Notes: generated by a model not told the origin, from the sequence alone. DNA of 62,070 bases from Paraburkholderia tropica (GCF_914484835.1 NZ_CAJZAR010000081.1:1-62070); one strand, 5' to 3'; shown: positions 1-10,520, numbered from the stretch's first letter. Translations and numbers: made by a program.

Positions 1-2
1 GC

Positions 3-95
3 GGCGCGCGCCGCGCCGGGCAGAGCGGCAACGCACGCGACGACGCAGGCGGCGGCCGCGGCGCGACCCGCCTGGTTGAGGCTGCAAATTGTCAT
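3..95 (-). CDS. Secreted/exported protein, N-terminal fragment (cut by window edge)
   Basis: Only the first 31 codons are present. The ATG at 95 follows a good ribosome site (GGAGAG) on the minus strand. The visible peptide reads MTICSLNQAGRAAAAACVVA, then an alanine-rich hydrophobic stretch ending LPGAARA, a typical signal peptide with an A-x-A cleavage site. The mature protein lies outside the window, so no function can be given. It is divergent from bamC. Confidence 0.55.
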   Translation of the reverse strand, partial: MTICSLNQAGRAAAAACVVACVAALPGAARA

Positions 96-480
96 GATTC
101 TCTCCGTTTGACTCTTTTTCGAGATGTTTTTCTTATTTTTGGGAAAAGTAGCACCGAGCCGTTCCGGGCAAGCCTGCCGCGCAGGCGACACCGCAGCGCG
201 CAAACTCGAATCAATCTCGATAGGCGCCGCAGGCGATTGATTCGTAAGGAAAAGTCGACCGAATTGCGCGGATCGGCAAGCCTTACCGAATGTTGAGAAA
301 CGTTAATTTGATCGCACGAATGGCTCGCGCAGCCCGCGCGGACGGGCCGTGGCACGCGCAGAAAGCTTGTCGCGCGGCGTAGCCGCCTCCGGCTTTTTGC
401 ACAGCACGGCGACTCGCCGGTAAAATGTTTGGTTGATCCACGAAACCGGACGTGGCCTAAGCCGAAGGGATTACCCGAAC
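96..480. other. Divergent intergenic region upstream of bamC
   Basis: This 385-bp stretch separates two divergent genes. It holds the candidate bamC promoter (listed separately) and presumably the promoter of the left-hand secreted protein. I see no convincing small gene, RNA or repeat in it. Confidence 0.5.
397..426 (+). promoter_or_regulatory. Candidate sigma-70 promoter of bamC
   Basis: TTGCAC (397-402), an 18-bp spacer and TAAAAT (421-426) resemble a housekeeping promoter. The predicted start near 433 gives a leader of about 48 nt before the chosen bamC ATG. Confidence 0.45.
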
Positions 481-1710
481 ATGAGTGATTTTCATCAACG
501 TCTTGCCGCACGCGCCTTTGCGCTCCTGATGGCGGGCGGGTTGGTCGCCGGCTGCAGTTCGCCGTCGCCGAACAAGATCGATTACCGCAGCGACGCCAAG
601 GCGAAGCAGGCGTCGCTGGCTGTACCGCCGAATCTGCTGGACGAAACGTCCGACCAGCGTTCGGTGCCGCCGCAGGGCGGCGAGGCCTCGCTGTCCACGC
701 TCAAGCAGGTCCAGAGCGATGCGCCCGCGGCCGACCAGCAGACCCAGGTGCTGCCGCAGGTGCCGGGCATGCACATCCAGCGCGACGGTACGGAAAGCTG
801 GCTCGTCATCGACAGCCGCACGCCCGCCGACGTCTGGGCCCAGGTGCGCCGCTTCTGGCAGGAACAGGGCTTCCTGCTGGTGGTCGACCAGCGCGACAAG
901 GGCGTGATGGAAACGGACTGGAACGAAACCCATCCGAAGATCAACGACGGCCTGATCCGCAACACGCTGTCGTGGGCCACGGGCAACTCGTATGTCACGG
1001 CCGAGCGCAACAAGTACCGCACGCGTCTCGAAACGTCGCCCACCGGCGGCACCTACGTGTTCATCAGCCAGAAGGGCTTGAGCGAGCAGCTGTCGGGTAC
1101 CAACAACGAGACCAGCAAGTGGGTGCCGAAGCCCAACGATCCGGCGCTCGAGCAGGAATACCTGAAGCGCCTGATGATGACGCTCGCCAACGCGAAGCCG
1201 GGCGTGCCCGACGCGCAGGTCGCGAAGGACGTCGACGCCAAGGCCAACGCCAAGGACGCGAAGTCGAAGGCGCCGGACGCGGCAGCGGCCGCCATCGCCG
1301 CGCAGAACGTGGCAGCGGTGGGCCAGAGCCAGCCGGGCAAGTCGTCGGCGAACACGTCGGGTCAGTACACGTCGACCGAGCTTACGCTCGGCGAGCCGTA
1401 TGACCGCGCGTGGCTGCGTGTGGGCATCGCGCTCGACCGCGCCAACTTCACCGTGGACGACCGCGACCGCGCGAAGGGCATGTACTACGTGCGTTACGTC
1501 GATCCGCAGGATATGACGTCGGCGGAACAGGGCTTCTGGAACCAGATCTTCCATGGCCGCAAGGAAAAGATCGCCAAGCAGTACAAGGTGAACGTGCGCG
1601 CCGTGACCGAGAACCAGACCCGCATCGCCGTGGTCGACGACAACGGTCAGATCGACTCGTCGCGCCCGGCGCGCGAGATCATGGGCCTGATGGTCGAAGA
1701 ACTGCACTAA
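481..1710 (+). CDS. bamC: Outer membrane protein assembly factor BamC (NlpB) lipoprotein
   Basis: BamC is the accessory lipoprotein of the Bam complex that inserts beta-barrel proteins into the outer membrane. The 409-aa product starts MSDFHQRLAARAFALL and has a lipobox VAGC with the lipidated Cys25, followed by the CSSPSPNKIDY type N-terminus. Two similar alpha/beta domains follow (roughly 100-230 and 300-409), joined by an Ala/Lys-rich linker (about 255-310), as in BamC. An in-frame ATG at 433 would add 16 residues before the signal peptide and bury the lipobox, so 481 is preferred. The gene ends in a strong terminator shared with lldP. Confidence 0.88.
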   Translation: MSDFHQRLAARAFALLMAGGLVAGCSSPSPNKIDYRSDAKAKQASLAVPPNLLDETSDQRSVPPQGGEASLSTLKQVQSDAPAADQQTQVLPQVPGMHIQRDGTESWLVIDSRTPADVWAQVRRFWQEQGFLLVVDQRDKGVMETDWNETHPKINDGLIRNTLSWATGNSYVTAERNKYRTRLETSPTGGTYVFISQKGLSEQLSGTNNETSKWVPKPNDPALEQEYLKRLMMTLANAKPGVPDAQVAKDVDAKANAKDAKSKAPDAAAAAIAAQNVAAVGQSQPGKSSANTSGQYTSTELTLGEPYDRAWLRVGIALDRANFTVDDRDRAKGMYYVRYVDPQDMTSAEQGFWNQIFHGRKEKIAKQYKVNVRAVTENQTRIAVVDDNGQIDSSRPAREIMGLMVEELH

Positions 1711-1772
1711 GCCGCACGAAGGCGGATATTCGCCGCCTTCTGCTCACTGCCTTCGCCCGACGCGAATGCATT

Positions 1773-1809
1773 AAAAAAGCCCGCCTGCATCCAGCAGGCG
1801 GGCTTTTTC
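1773..1809. terminator. Bidirectional terminator between bamC and lldP
   Basis: GCCCGCCTGC and GCAGGCGGGC form a 10-bp GC stem with loop ATCCA, flanked by A6 and T5. The symmetry serves the converging bamC (+) and lldP (-). Confidence 0.9.
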
Positions 1810-1840
1810 TTTGCTCCGCGATATCACGCAGAGGGCGCGC

Positions 1841-3442
1841 TCAATGCGGCGGAATCATCCACGTGAAGACGTTCTGCTGGAGCCACACGAGCAGGCCGAG
1901 CAGCACCGTCATCAGGATCGAATGCTTGAAGGTGCGCGCGAACACGTGGCCTTCCTTGCCCTTGAGTTCGGTGGTCGCGACGCCCGTCGCGATGTTTTGC
2001 GGCGAGATCATCTTGCCCATCACGCCGCCCGACGAGTTGGTCGCCGCCATCAGCACGGGATTGAGGTTGAGCTGCTGCGCGGCCACCACCTGCAGATTGC
2101 CGAACAGCGCGTTGCCCGACGTGTCGCTGCCCGAGAGGAACACGGCGACCCAGCCGAGGAACGCGGACACGAGCGGAAAGAACGCGCCCACTGACGCCAC
2201 GCCCAGGCCGAGCGTGTAGGTGAGGCCCGAGTAGTTCATCAGAAACGCGAGCCCGACGATGGTCGCCACCGTGAGAATGGCGATGCGCGTCTGCACCCAG
2301 GTATCGACGATCGCGCCGCCGAAGTCCGCGGGCTTCAGGCGCACGACGAAGGCCGTGATGATCGCCGCGACCAGAATGGCGGTGCCCGTGGCGAGCGGCT
2401 GGAAGTCCCAGATCGCGCCGTACGGCGTCTTGTAGAGCGTGATGAAGACCGCCTTGTCGAGGCCCGGCCACGGCACCTTCACGTCGCCGATCGCGAACAC
2501 CTTGGCGACGGTCCAGAGGATCACCACGACGGCCACGATGATCCACGGATACCAGCCCTGCGCGCCCGAGATGTCGCCGCGCACTTCCTTCGCGCGGTCG
2601 ACCTTGATCTCGAAGGCAGGGTCGGGCGCGGGCTTCCAGACGCGCAGAAACACGATGGTGAGGATCAGCGAGACGAGCGAGGACAGCACGTCGGTCAGGC
2701 TGTAGTTGATGAAGTTGGCCGTGATGAACTGCGTGATCGCAAAGCTGCCGCCCGAGACCAGCAGCACCGGCCAGATGCGCAGCATGCCGCCCACACCCGC
2801 GTAGATGGCGATCACATAGAACGGCAGCAGCAGCGCGAAGAACGGCAGCTGGCGGCCGACCATCTGGCCGAGCACGTCGGCGGGCAGGTGCGTGACCGCG
2901 CCGAGCACCGTGATCGGCACGCCGAGCGCGCCGAACGCCACCGGCGCGGTGTTGAAGATCAGCGTGAAGGTGAGCGCTTCGAGCGTCGGGAAGCCGAGCA
3001 TGATCAGCAGCGAACTCGTGATCGCGATCGGTGTGCCGAAGCCCGAAATGCCTTCGAACAGCGCGCCGAACGAGAAGCCCACCACCACGAGCACGATGCG
3101 CCGGTCGTTCGGCAGATTGTCGAGCAGCCACATGCGGAAGGCCGCGAAGCGCCCCGAGCGCAGCGCGATGTTGTAGAGCAGGATCGCCGTGACGACGATC
3201 CACATGACCGGCCACAGCGCGAACACCACGCCGTTGAGCACCGCGCTGACCGCCAGATTGACCGGGAACTGCCAGCCCGCGATGGCCACGATCAGCCCGA
3301 CCACGAGGCCCGCGAGCGAAGCCTGCCACGCGGGGCGGCGCGCCCAGCCGAGCAGGACGAGCACCACGGCGATCGGCAGGACAGCCACGATGAACGACAG
3401 GAACAGCGAGTTGCCGATGGGTGTCAACAGCTGATGAAACAT
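1841..3442 (-). CDS. lldP: L-lactate permease (LctP/LldP family)
   Basis: Inner-membrane proton symporter for lactate, possibly also glycolate. The 533-aa length and 12 or more hydrophobic segments fit the family. The signature GFSFGALFEGISGFGTPIA (about residues 120-140) is characteristic of the lactate permease family, as are the NTAPVAFGALG region and the C-terminal GGVMGKMISPQNIATG. The start ATG at 3442 has a strong ribosome site (AAGGAG). No lactate dehydrogenase gene lies beside it here, so the gene may stand alone. The substrate could be lactate or glycolate; lactate is favoured by similarity. Confidence 0.88.
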   Translation of the reverse strand: MFHQLLTPIGNSLFLSFIVAVLPIAVVLVLLGWARRPAWQASLAGLVVGLIVAIAGWQFPVNLAVSAVLNGVVFALWPVMWIVVTAILLYNIALRSGRFAAFRMWLLDNLPNDRRIVLVVVGFSFGALFEGISGFGTPIAITSSLLIMLGFPTLEALTFTLIFNTAPVAFGALGVPITVLGAVTHLPADVLGQMVGRQLPFFALLLPFYVIAIYAGVGGMLRIWPVLLVSGGSFAITQFITANFINYSLTDVLSSLVSLILTIVFLRVWKPAPDPAFEIKVDRAKEVRGDISGAQGWYPWIIVAVVVILWTVAKVFAIGDVKVPWPGLDKAVFITLYKTPYGAIWDFQPLATGTAILVAAIITAFVVRLKPADFGGAIVDTWVQTRIAILTVATIVGLAFLMNYSGLTYTLGLGVASVGAFFPLVSAFLGWVAVFLSGSDTSGNALFGNLQVVAAQQLNLNPVLMAATNSSGGVMGKMISPQNIATGVATTELKGKEGHVFARTFKHSILMTVLLGLLVWLQQNVFTWMIPPH

Positions 3443-3717
3443 GACGTCTCCTTTGTGCTGGTTCGTATCGGCGCATCGATGCGCGGGCGCAAAGGTGGGC
3501 CGGGCGTGGCGTCGGCGGGGCGGGCGGCGCGCGGGCGTCGTCGCGGGTATCGTCGCGGAGGCGGGCGAATTTAGTAAGGCAGTGCTTCAATCCCCGATGC
3601 CCATAAGCAGGATAGAAAATGGGCGCGGAGCGTCAAGGAGGGAAAGTACGGTCGTGCGCGGGCGGGGCGGCGCGGGCCGGGCGGTGATGCCGGTCGGTGA
3701 CGGGCGTTGCTGAGCGA

Positions 3718-4176
3718 TCAGCGATGCCGGTGCCCGCTGCCGCCGCTCCAGTAGCCGAAGCCGAACGAGATCGCTGGCGCGCCCCAGCCCCAGGCGGGAT
3801 ACGGGTAGTACGCGGGATAGGCCGGGTAGGCAGGGTAATACGCCGGCCAGACCGGCCACACGGGCGCGGTGGCCGTGAGCGAACCCGGATACTGCGCGTC
3901 GGGAATCGCGGCGGGCGCGGGGTTGGGCGGCGCGGCGTAGGCTGCTTGAGCCGCATGTGTCGCTTGTGGCGATTGCGCGGTGGGATAGGGCGAGGTTTCC
4001 TGCTGCGTCCCTGCGGCGGGTACCGCGCCGTAGTAGTAAGGCGAGTACGGCGCATAGCCATACGGCGCGTAGTAATAGCAGCCCGACAGCGCGAGCAGCG
4101 CGGCGGCCGCACATGCCGCAGCGGCGGCGCGGCACAACGAAGACGAGTTCGAGGCGGATGCGGACGTGCGTGGCAT
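3718..4176 (-). CDS. Tyr/Pro/Ala-rich lipoprotein of unknown function
   Basis: A 152-aa predicted lipoprotein: MPRTSASASNSSSLCRAAAA leads into a hydrophobic stretch ending LLALSGC, a standard lipobox. The mature part is dominated by Tyr, Pro and Ala, beginning YYYAPYGYAPYSPYYYG, with a later run of short YPA/YPAY repeats and a Gly/His/Arg tail. The ATG at 4176 has GGAG 7 nt upstream; an upstream in-frame ATG at 4260 would bury the signal peptide. I recognise no domain. Such surface lipoproteins are common in Burkholderia, but I can give no function. Confidence 0.65.
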   Translation of the reverse strand: MPRTSASASNSSSLCRAAAAACAAAALLALSGCYYYAPYGYAPYSPYYYGAVPAAGTQQETSPYPTAQSPQATHAAQAAYAAPPNPAPAAIPDAQYPGSLTATAPVWPVWPAYYPAYPAYPAYYPYPAWGWGAPAISFGFGYWSGGSGHRHR

Positions 4177-4333
4177 GGCGGACTCCGTGCCGGTGCGGAT
4201 CGCGGCGTAGTCGATTGAGCTTACTCGCGTTGTCCGCGTGGCGTATTGCACGCGCGTCACCGATTATTTCGGGCGATTGCTTCCACGATTGAATCCGCAA
4301 TTGCCCCCGCGCATCACATCGCCCAAAACCAGC

Positions 4334-4365
4334 GCGGCGCATGCCCCGATGGGAACATGCGCCGC
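4334..4365 (-). terminator. Candidate terminator downstream of the OsmB-like gene
   Basis: GCGGCGCATG (4334-4343) and CATGCGCCGC (4356-4365) form a 10-bp stem. Read on the minus strand it is followed by GCTGGTTTTG, a weak U tract. Confidence 0.5.
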
Positions 4366-4446
4366 GCATCCTCTCTGAAACCGGCACTGCCGGCGTTTTG
4401 CCTGTCGATGGTGTTTTTGTTGTGGGCGTCCGCGGATTACACGCGC

Positions 4447-4668
4447 TTACTTGCCGACCTGATTGCCGATAATGCCGCCGACCGCCGCGCCGCCCACCGT
4501 CGACAGCGCGCTGCCACCGATCACGGCGCCCGCCGCGCCGCCGACACCCGCGCCGATGGCGGTGTCGCGATCGCGTCGGGACATGTTGTCGCAAGCGCTG
4601 AGGCTGCCGATCACGGCGACCAGCGCGGCGGCCGTGAGCAGGGTGCGGGTATGGGCGAACGTGTTCAT
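4447..4668 (-). CDS. Glycine-zipper lipoprotein, OsmB-like
   Basis: A 73-aa lipoprotein with signal peptide and lipobox LSAC (Cys26). The mature part has a charged DNMSRRDRD segment and then a glycine-zipper stretch, AIGAGVGGAAGAVIGGSALS followed by GGAAVGGIIGNQVG. This matches the OsmB/glycine-zipper-2TM small lipoprotein type, usually osmotic- or stress-induced and outer-membrane associated. The ATG at 4668 follows an AGGGAGT ribosome site. A regulatory role is not visible. Confidence 0.75.
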   Translation of the reverse strand: MNTFAHTRTLLTAAALVAVIGSLSACDNMSRRDRDTAIGAGVGGAAGAVIGGSALSTVGGAAVGGIIGNQVGK

Positions 4669-4831
4669 TTTTCGACTCCCTGAGATCGCTGAGATCAGCT
4701 ATGCGATGCCGATCTCGCCGCACATCCCAGGCCCGATCCGCACCTCCAGTACACCCATCCTAGCCACGCGCCGCGTATCAGGGTGTGTGCGCTTGTCAGC
4801 GAGTTGTCGGAGTCGTTAGAAAATGTATCGA

Positions 4832-4877
4832 TGCGCCGCACGACGGTTGTGACGATCAATCGTCATCGTGCGGCGCA
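4832..4877 (-). terminator. Stem-loop at the 3' end of thiC
   Basis: TGCGCCGCACGA (4832-4843) and TCGTGCGGCGCA (4866-4877) form a 12-bp perfect stem; inside lies a second hairpin, TGACGAT/ATCGTCA. On the minus strand it begins about 30 nt after the thiC stop and is followed by a short T-rich run, so it probably terminates thiC or protects its 3' end. Confidence 0.55.
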
Positions 4878-4907
4878 GCGAAGCAACGAACGTCGCTTCG
4901 ATGGGGC

Positions 4908-6839
<1,932 letters not shown>

Positions 6840-6904
6840 GCGTCTCTCTCTCCATGAAGCAGTGGGGGAACAACGGCTTAGCAGGAGACGAGACGGAACG
6901 TGGA

Positions 6905-6953
6905 CGGACTTCGCTTTGATGGATGAAGCAAGGCGATGGTGCTGCGAAGTCCG
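6905..6953 (-). promoter_or_regulatory. Probable expression-platform hairpin of the thiC riboswitch
   Basis: CGGACTTCGC and GCGAAGTCCG form a perfect 10-bp stem immediately 3' (on the minus strand) of the TPP aptamer. Further on, a TCTCGTCTCC segment near 6885 could pair with the GGAGAGAG ribosome site of thiC. No U tract follows the stem, which favours translational control. Confidence 0.5.
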
Positions 6954-6956
6954 GAC

Positions 6957-7076
6957 GCTTCCCTGCGCTGGCATTATCCAGATCAGGTTCAAAGGGTATT
7001 TCTCACCCGCGAAATACGCAGCTCGACTCTTCGTATGAAGGATTCGAAGCGGCGCATGACGCAGGACCCCCGCGTA
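6957..7076 (-). ncRNA. TPP (thiamine) riboswitch, THI element
   Basis: Read on the minus strand, the leader contains GTGAGAAATACCCTTTGAAC, then CTGATCTGGATAATGCCAGC and GCAGGGAAG. These are the highly conserved pyrimidine- and pyrophosphate-sensing strands of the THI box; CTGAGA has become GTGAGA. The closing 5' strand is GGGGGTCCTGCG near 7063-7075. The P3 arm is enlarged (about 40 nt between the 5' strand and GTGAGA). It lies about 120 nt upstream of the thiC ATG, the expected position for thiamine-pyrophosphate feedback. Confidence 0.95.
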
Positions 7077-7086
7077 AGCAGGCCAA

Positions 7087-7116
7087 ACGATACACCGCGC
7101 TGCGACGATCTGGCAA
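7087..7116 (-). promoter_or_regulatory. Candidate sigma-70 promoter of thiC
   Basis: On the minus strand TTGCCA (7116-7111), an 18-bp spacer and TATCGT (7092-7087) lie just upstream of the riboswitch, so transcription would begin about 5 nt before the aptamer. Confidence 0.6.
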
Positions 7117-7290
7117 GTGCGAATTCGCACGCGATGCGCTAAGCGCGGCGGGTTTCGCGCGCGCGCTCATATAGCGATGCGCGCGCATTTCGCGTCGCGC
7201 GCAGTGGTGAAAAAGCAGCGAAAAAACGGTAAAAGGAACGACGGGAAGAGAGCGACGCGCCAGCGATGGACGGCAAAAATCCGTGCGCGA

Positions 7291-7698
7291 TTACAGCGAA
7301 AAATTGTCGGCGGCTTCGGGCTGAAACAGGATGCGATCGATCTTGAGCGTTTCGACGGCGCCGCTCGGCGGCGTGAAGCGCACGGTGTCGCCGCGCTTCG
7401 CGCCGAGCAGCGCGAGACCGGCGGGCGAGAACACGTTCAGCCGTCCGGCTTCGACATTCGCGCCCGCCGGATAGACGACCGTGAACGTCACCGGCTCGCC
7501 CGTGCGTTCGCTCACGAGCGTGACCTGCGAGTTCATGGTGACGACGTTCGAGGCGACCTTGTGCGGGTCGACGATCTCGGCGCGTTCGAGCAGTTCGTCG
7601 AGCATCGCCTGGCGCGCGGGCGCGGCGCCCGGTTCGGCGGCGCATTTTTCGAGGCGGGCGAGATCGAGTTCGGTCAGGTAACGGATTTTCTTGGACAT
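7291..7698 (-). CDS. rnk: Regulator of nucleoside diphosphate kinase, Rnk (GreA/GreB C-terminal family)
   Basis: A 135-aa cytoplasmic protein of the GreA/GreB-like Rnk family, which binds RNA polymerase. It has a short N-terminal helical part (TELDLARLEKC...) and a C-terminal FKBP-like domain with VTMNSQVTLV, VYPAGAN, NVFSPAGLALLG and DTVRFTPPSG, the usual Rnk landmarks. The ATG at 7698 has a GGGAGA ribosome site. The short N-terminus, without Gre's long acidic coiled coil, fits Rnk better than GreA/GreB. It is upstream of thiC on the same strand, but thiC has its own promoter. Confidence 0.85.
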   Translation of the reverse strand: MSKKIRYLTELDLARLEKCAAEPGAAPARQAMLDELLERAEIVDPHKVASNVVTMNSQVTLVSERTGEPVTFTVVYPAGANVEAGRLNVFSPAGLALLGAKRGDTVRFTPPSGAVETLKIDRILFQPEAADNFSL

Positions 7699-8365
7699 GG
7701 CGGTTCTCCCGGCGATCCGGAAAAGTGAAAGGATGAAGTCGAGGATCGTTCGGCCCGGAGCCTGGCCGAACGGCTCCAGAAGCGGAGGGGAGTTCAGCGC
7801 GGGCGCCGGGCGGTGGCGTGCGGGGCGCGGATGCCGGTGGGTTGACGCAGACGTCGTCGGGCCGATGGGCGGGCTTGCGCCGCATTGGCCTGCGCCGCCC
7901 GAACACGCGCGACCGCACCGCCCGCAGGGCGCGACGGCGGGCAGGCGGCGAGGATCGAGGGCGGCTGGCGCATCGGTTTCGACGAACAGAGAAAAGTGGA
8001 TGAAAGTAAATCGAAAGGATTCATCATCCTAGCACGGTCTCAGAAAAGCGGGGCGAGGGCGGCCGGACCGATGCCGTTTTTCGCGCGGATACTCACACCG
8101 TTGCGCGCACGCAGCGCCCCCGCGCATAAAGCCGACGCGCGTCGTCCGCAATGAAGCACCTTGTTGCATAATGCGTGGCGCCCGTTCGAGCTTTCAATCG
8201 TGTTTCGGGCGCGTTCAGCTTCGCCCTCATCGGCACGCTCTCTCGCACTCTCGCTCCGTTCGCCGCCTCCATCATGCCGTCGCGCTTTGCTCGTCCCGTC
8301 CCACGTTCGGCGGGATGCCCGTGCTTCGTCCTTCCCCCCTTCAGCGCCGCCACGGAGCATTGACG
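7699..8365. other. Intergenic region between rnk and the EamA transporter
   Basis: A 667-bp divergent spacer. Short open frames occur on both strands but none has a convincing ribosome site or recognisable product. CATAAT at 8167-8172 could be a -10 for the right-hand gene; its -35 is poor. I see no RNA gene or repeat. Confidence 0.4.
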
Positions 8366-9355
8366 ATGATGCCCCGTTTGCCTTCCGGCCAGACTGCTTT
8401 GTCGCTCGCGCAAGGGCTCCTTCAGGCGTTGATGCGGGCCGGCGCCTGGTGCTGGCGCAGCGCGCGTGCCATGCGTCTGCCGCAGACGCGCAGCGGCCGC
8501 GTCGCGCTCTCGCTGGCCGTCGTCTACTTCGTCTGGGGTTCGACTTACCTCGGCGTGCATGTTGCGCTCGGCTCGTTTCCGCCGCTGCTGCTGTCGGGCC
8601 TGCGCAACCTGCTGGCGGGCATCGGCCTGTTCGTGTTCGCGATGCGGCGGCGTCCCGTCATGCCGACGCTCGCGCAGGTGCGCAACGCAGGCGTCGTCGG
8701 CACGCTGCTGGTCGGGCTGTCGAGCGGCATGCTGGCGTACGGCATGCGCACGGTCGGCACCGGCACGGCGGCTGTGATGGTCGCCACCGTTCCCTTGTTC
8801 GCCACGCTGATCGCCGCCGCAGCCGGACGGCGCGTCGCGAAAGGCGAGTGGGCGGCGGTCGCGCTCGGGCTCGTCGGCATCGCCATCCTGAGTCACGGCG
8901 GCGCCGCAAGCGGCACGGCGGGCGGCTCGCTCGCGATTCTCGGCGGCGCGTTGTTCTGGGCGGTCGGCGCGCATCTGGCGGGACGGCTCGAATTGCCGTC
9001 CGACCTGTTTATCGCCACGGCCTTGCAGATCGGCCTCGGCGGCGCGATTTCGACGCTGGTCGCGTGGATCACCGGCGAGCGCATGGGCACGCTGCATTTC
9101 CTGCCGTTCGTCGCCTTCGTCTATCTGATGCTGATCGGCACGATGGCCGCGTATGTCGCCTATGGCTATCTGATTCGCCAGACGAGCCCGCTCGTCGCGA
9201 GTAGCTGCATGTATGTGAATCCGGTGGTGGCGGTCGCGTTGGGCGCGGTGATGCTCGGCGAGCCGATCACCACGGGCACGATCGTCGCGACCGTGCTGAT
9301 TCTTGGCAGCGTCGGGCTCTCGTTCATCTTCGACGACCGTCGCCGAACGAACTGA
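8366..9355 (+). CDS. EamA-family drug/metabolite exporter (DMT superfamily)
   Basis: A 329-aa inner-membrane protein with about ten hydrophobic segments in two EamA repeats. VVYFVWGSTYLGVHVALGSF opens the first repeat, and a conserved AYVAYGYLIRQTSPLVASS region and VNPVVAVALGAVMLGEPIT mark the second, as in the YedA/RhaT-like DMT family. The start at 8366 has GGAG 8 nt upstream; 8471 (MRLPQTRSG) is a possible shorter start nearer the first membrane helix. The substrate is unknown; amino acids or metabolites are typical. Confidence 0.8.
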   Translation: MMPRLPSGQTALSLAQGLLQALMRAGAWCWRSARAMRLPQTRSGRVALSLAVVYFVWGSTYLGVHVALGSFPPLLLSGLRNLLAGIGLFVFAMRRRPVMPTLAQVRNAGVVGTLLVGLSSGMLAYGMRTVGTGTAAVMVATVPLFATLIAAAAGRRVAKGEWAAVALGLVGIAILSHGGAASGTAGGSLAILGGALFWAVGAHLAGRLELPSDLFIATALQIGLGGAISTLVAWITGERMGTLHFLPFVAFVYLMLIGTMAAYVAYGYLIRQTSPLVASSCMYVNPVVAVALGAVMLGEPITTGTIVATVLILGSVGLSFIFDDRRRTN

Positions 9356-9449
9356 ATCGGCCTGAATCGAAGCGGTTCAATCGGCGACGTAGATTGATCG
9401 TTCGGATTGCCAGGTTTTCGAATTTCTTCCGAAATCGGCCATAAAAAAG

Positions 9450-9496
9450 GATGAAAAACGGCGCGTGGTGAACGGAACCCGCAGCCGTTTTTCATC
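9450..9496. terminator. Bidirectional terminator-like inverted repeat
   Basis: GATGAAAAACGGC (9450-9462) and GCCGTTTTTCATC (9484-9496) are perfect 13-bp arms around a 21-nt loop. They sit between the converging EamA gene and the entericidin-like gene. Confidence 0.6.
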
Positions 9497-9508
9497 GCGG
9501 TCCGCCGC

Positions 9509-9646
9509 TTACTTCGCCTGCTCCGCGGTGTTCGAAATGGCGTGACCACCGGAAGAAATATCCTGGCCAGCGCCCGCCACGGTGTTGCAGGCGGCCAGTG
9601 CCGCAGCCGACGCGGCAACGAGAAGCAAGGCAATCAGGCGTTTCAT
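9509..9646 (-). CDS. Entericidin-like small lipoprotein (EcnA/EcnB family)
   Basis: A 45-aa peptide: MKRLIALLLVAASAAALAAC, then NTVAGAGQDISSGGHAISNT and a short AEQAK tail. The lipobox LAAC gives a lipidated Cys20, and NTVxGAGxDI is the entericidin signature. Entericidins are small outer-membrane lipoproteins described as a toxin/antidote pair in E. coli; beta-proteobacteria usually carry a single copy of unclear role. The ATG at 9646 has a GGAATCCCTC leader with a modest ribosome site (AGGAATC). It is too short to be caught by usual length cut-offs. Confidence 0.88.
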   Translation of the reverse strand: MKRLIALLLVAASAAALAACNTVAGAGQDISSGGHAISNTAEQAK

Positions 9647-9942
9647 GAGGGATTCCTCCACGATTAAGGGAATCCTCCTTCAGCACGCGGCGTGCCTGAC
9701 GCCGTTTCTCCTCATCCCATCTTCATGCCGAGCCCTTGTTTCAAGGGCTTTTCTCGCATTTCGCGGCGACGCGCGCACGCGCTCGGGTCCGCTGCTTGCG
9801 CAATGCCTATCGCCGCATCAGTAACCCGTCAGTAACCCATGTCGAGAAGTTTGGGCAATTTGGGGGACACCAGCGAGGAGGGCGCGCAGAGTCACCGCGC
9901 ACGAATGCTCGTCAGCCTGCCAACCGTTCGAAGGAGAGTCAG

Positions 9943-10485
9943 ATGTCGAAGTCACACGCTTCGTTTGAGATCGATCTGAAACGCGTGCGCGAGGATGCGC
10001 GGCGCAATCTGGAGCAAGGCCCGGTCACGCCGGGCTACGGCGCGGACCGCGAAACCGTGCTCAAGCTCCTCAACGATTCGCTCGCCACCGAGCTTGTCTG
10101 CGTGCTGCGTTACAAGCGGCACTACTTCATGGCGAAGGGGATCGAATCGGAGTCGGTGGCGGCCGAGTTTCTCGAACACGCCACTCAGGAGGAACAGCAC
10201 GCGGACATGCTGGCCGCGCGCATCGTGCAGCTCGGCGGCGCGCCGGATTTTTCGCCTTCGCACCTCGTCGAGCACTCGCATTCCGAGTACAAGGAGGGCA
10301 AGGATCTGCACGACATGATCCGCGAGAATCTGATCGCCGAGCGTATTGCGATCGAGAGTTATCGCGCGATCATTCATTACCTCGGCGACAGCGACACCAC
10401 CACGCGGCGCATCTTCGAGGAGATTCTCGCCGTCGAGGAGGAACATGCCGACGACATGACCGATCTGCTCGATGCGGGCAAGTAG
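9943..10485 (+). CDS. Ferritin-like (bacterioferritin-related) diiron protein
   Basis: A 180-aa four-helix-bundle protein of the type often annotated bacterioferritin in Burkholderia. Paired carboxylate/His motifs are present: LATELVCVLRYKRHYF (Glu in helix A), ATQEEQHADML (E-x2-H in helix B), RENLIAERIAIESYR (helix C) and ILAVEEEHADD (E-x2-H in helix D), which together could bind a diiron centre. The start at 9943 has AAGGAGAG upstream. A role in iron storage or oxidative protection is inferred. The N-terminal 30 residues are a charged extension. Confidence 0.75.
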   Translation: MSKSHASFEIDLKRVREDARRNLEQGPVTPGYGADRETVLKLLNDSLATELVCVLRYKRHYFMAKGIESESVAAEFLEHATQEEQHADMLAARIVQLGGAPDFSPSHLVEHSHSEYKEGKDLHDMIRENLIAERIAIESYRAIIHYLGDSDTTTRRIFEEILAVEEEHADDMTDLLDAGK

Positions 10486-10520
10486 GCGCGTCGCCCGCCG
10501 GGGTCGTCAGGCAATGATCG

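Noticed and set aside
433..480. Earlier bamC start at 433
   Set aside because: It would place 16 residues before the signal peptide and hide the lipobox; the predicted transcription start is at this position too.
7000..7130. N-terminal extension of thiC up to 7130
   Set aside because: It overlaps the TPP riboswitch and promoter; family length and a strong ribosome site support 6839.
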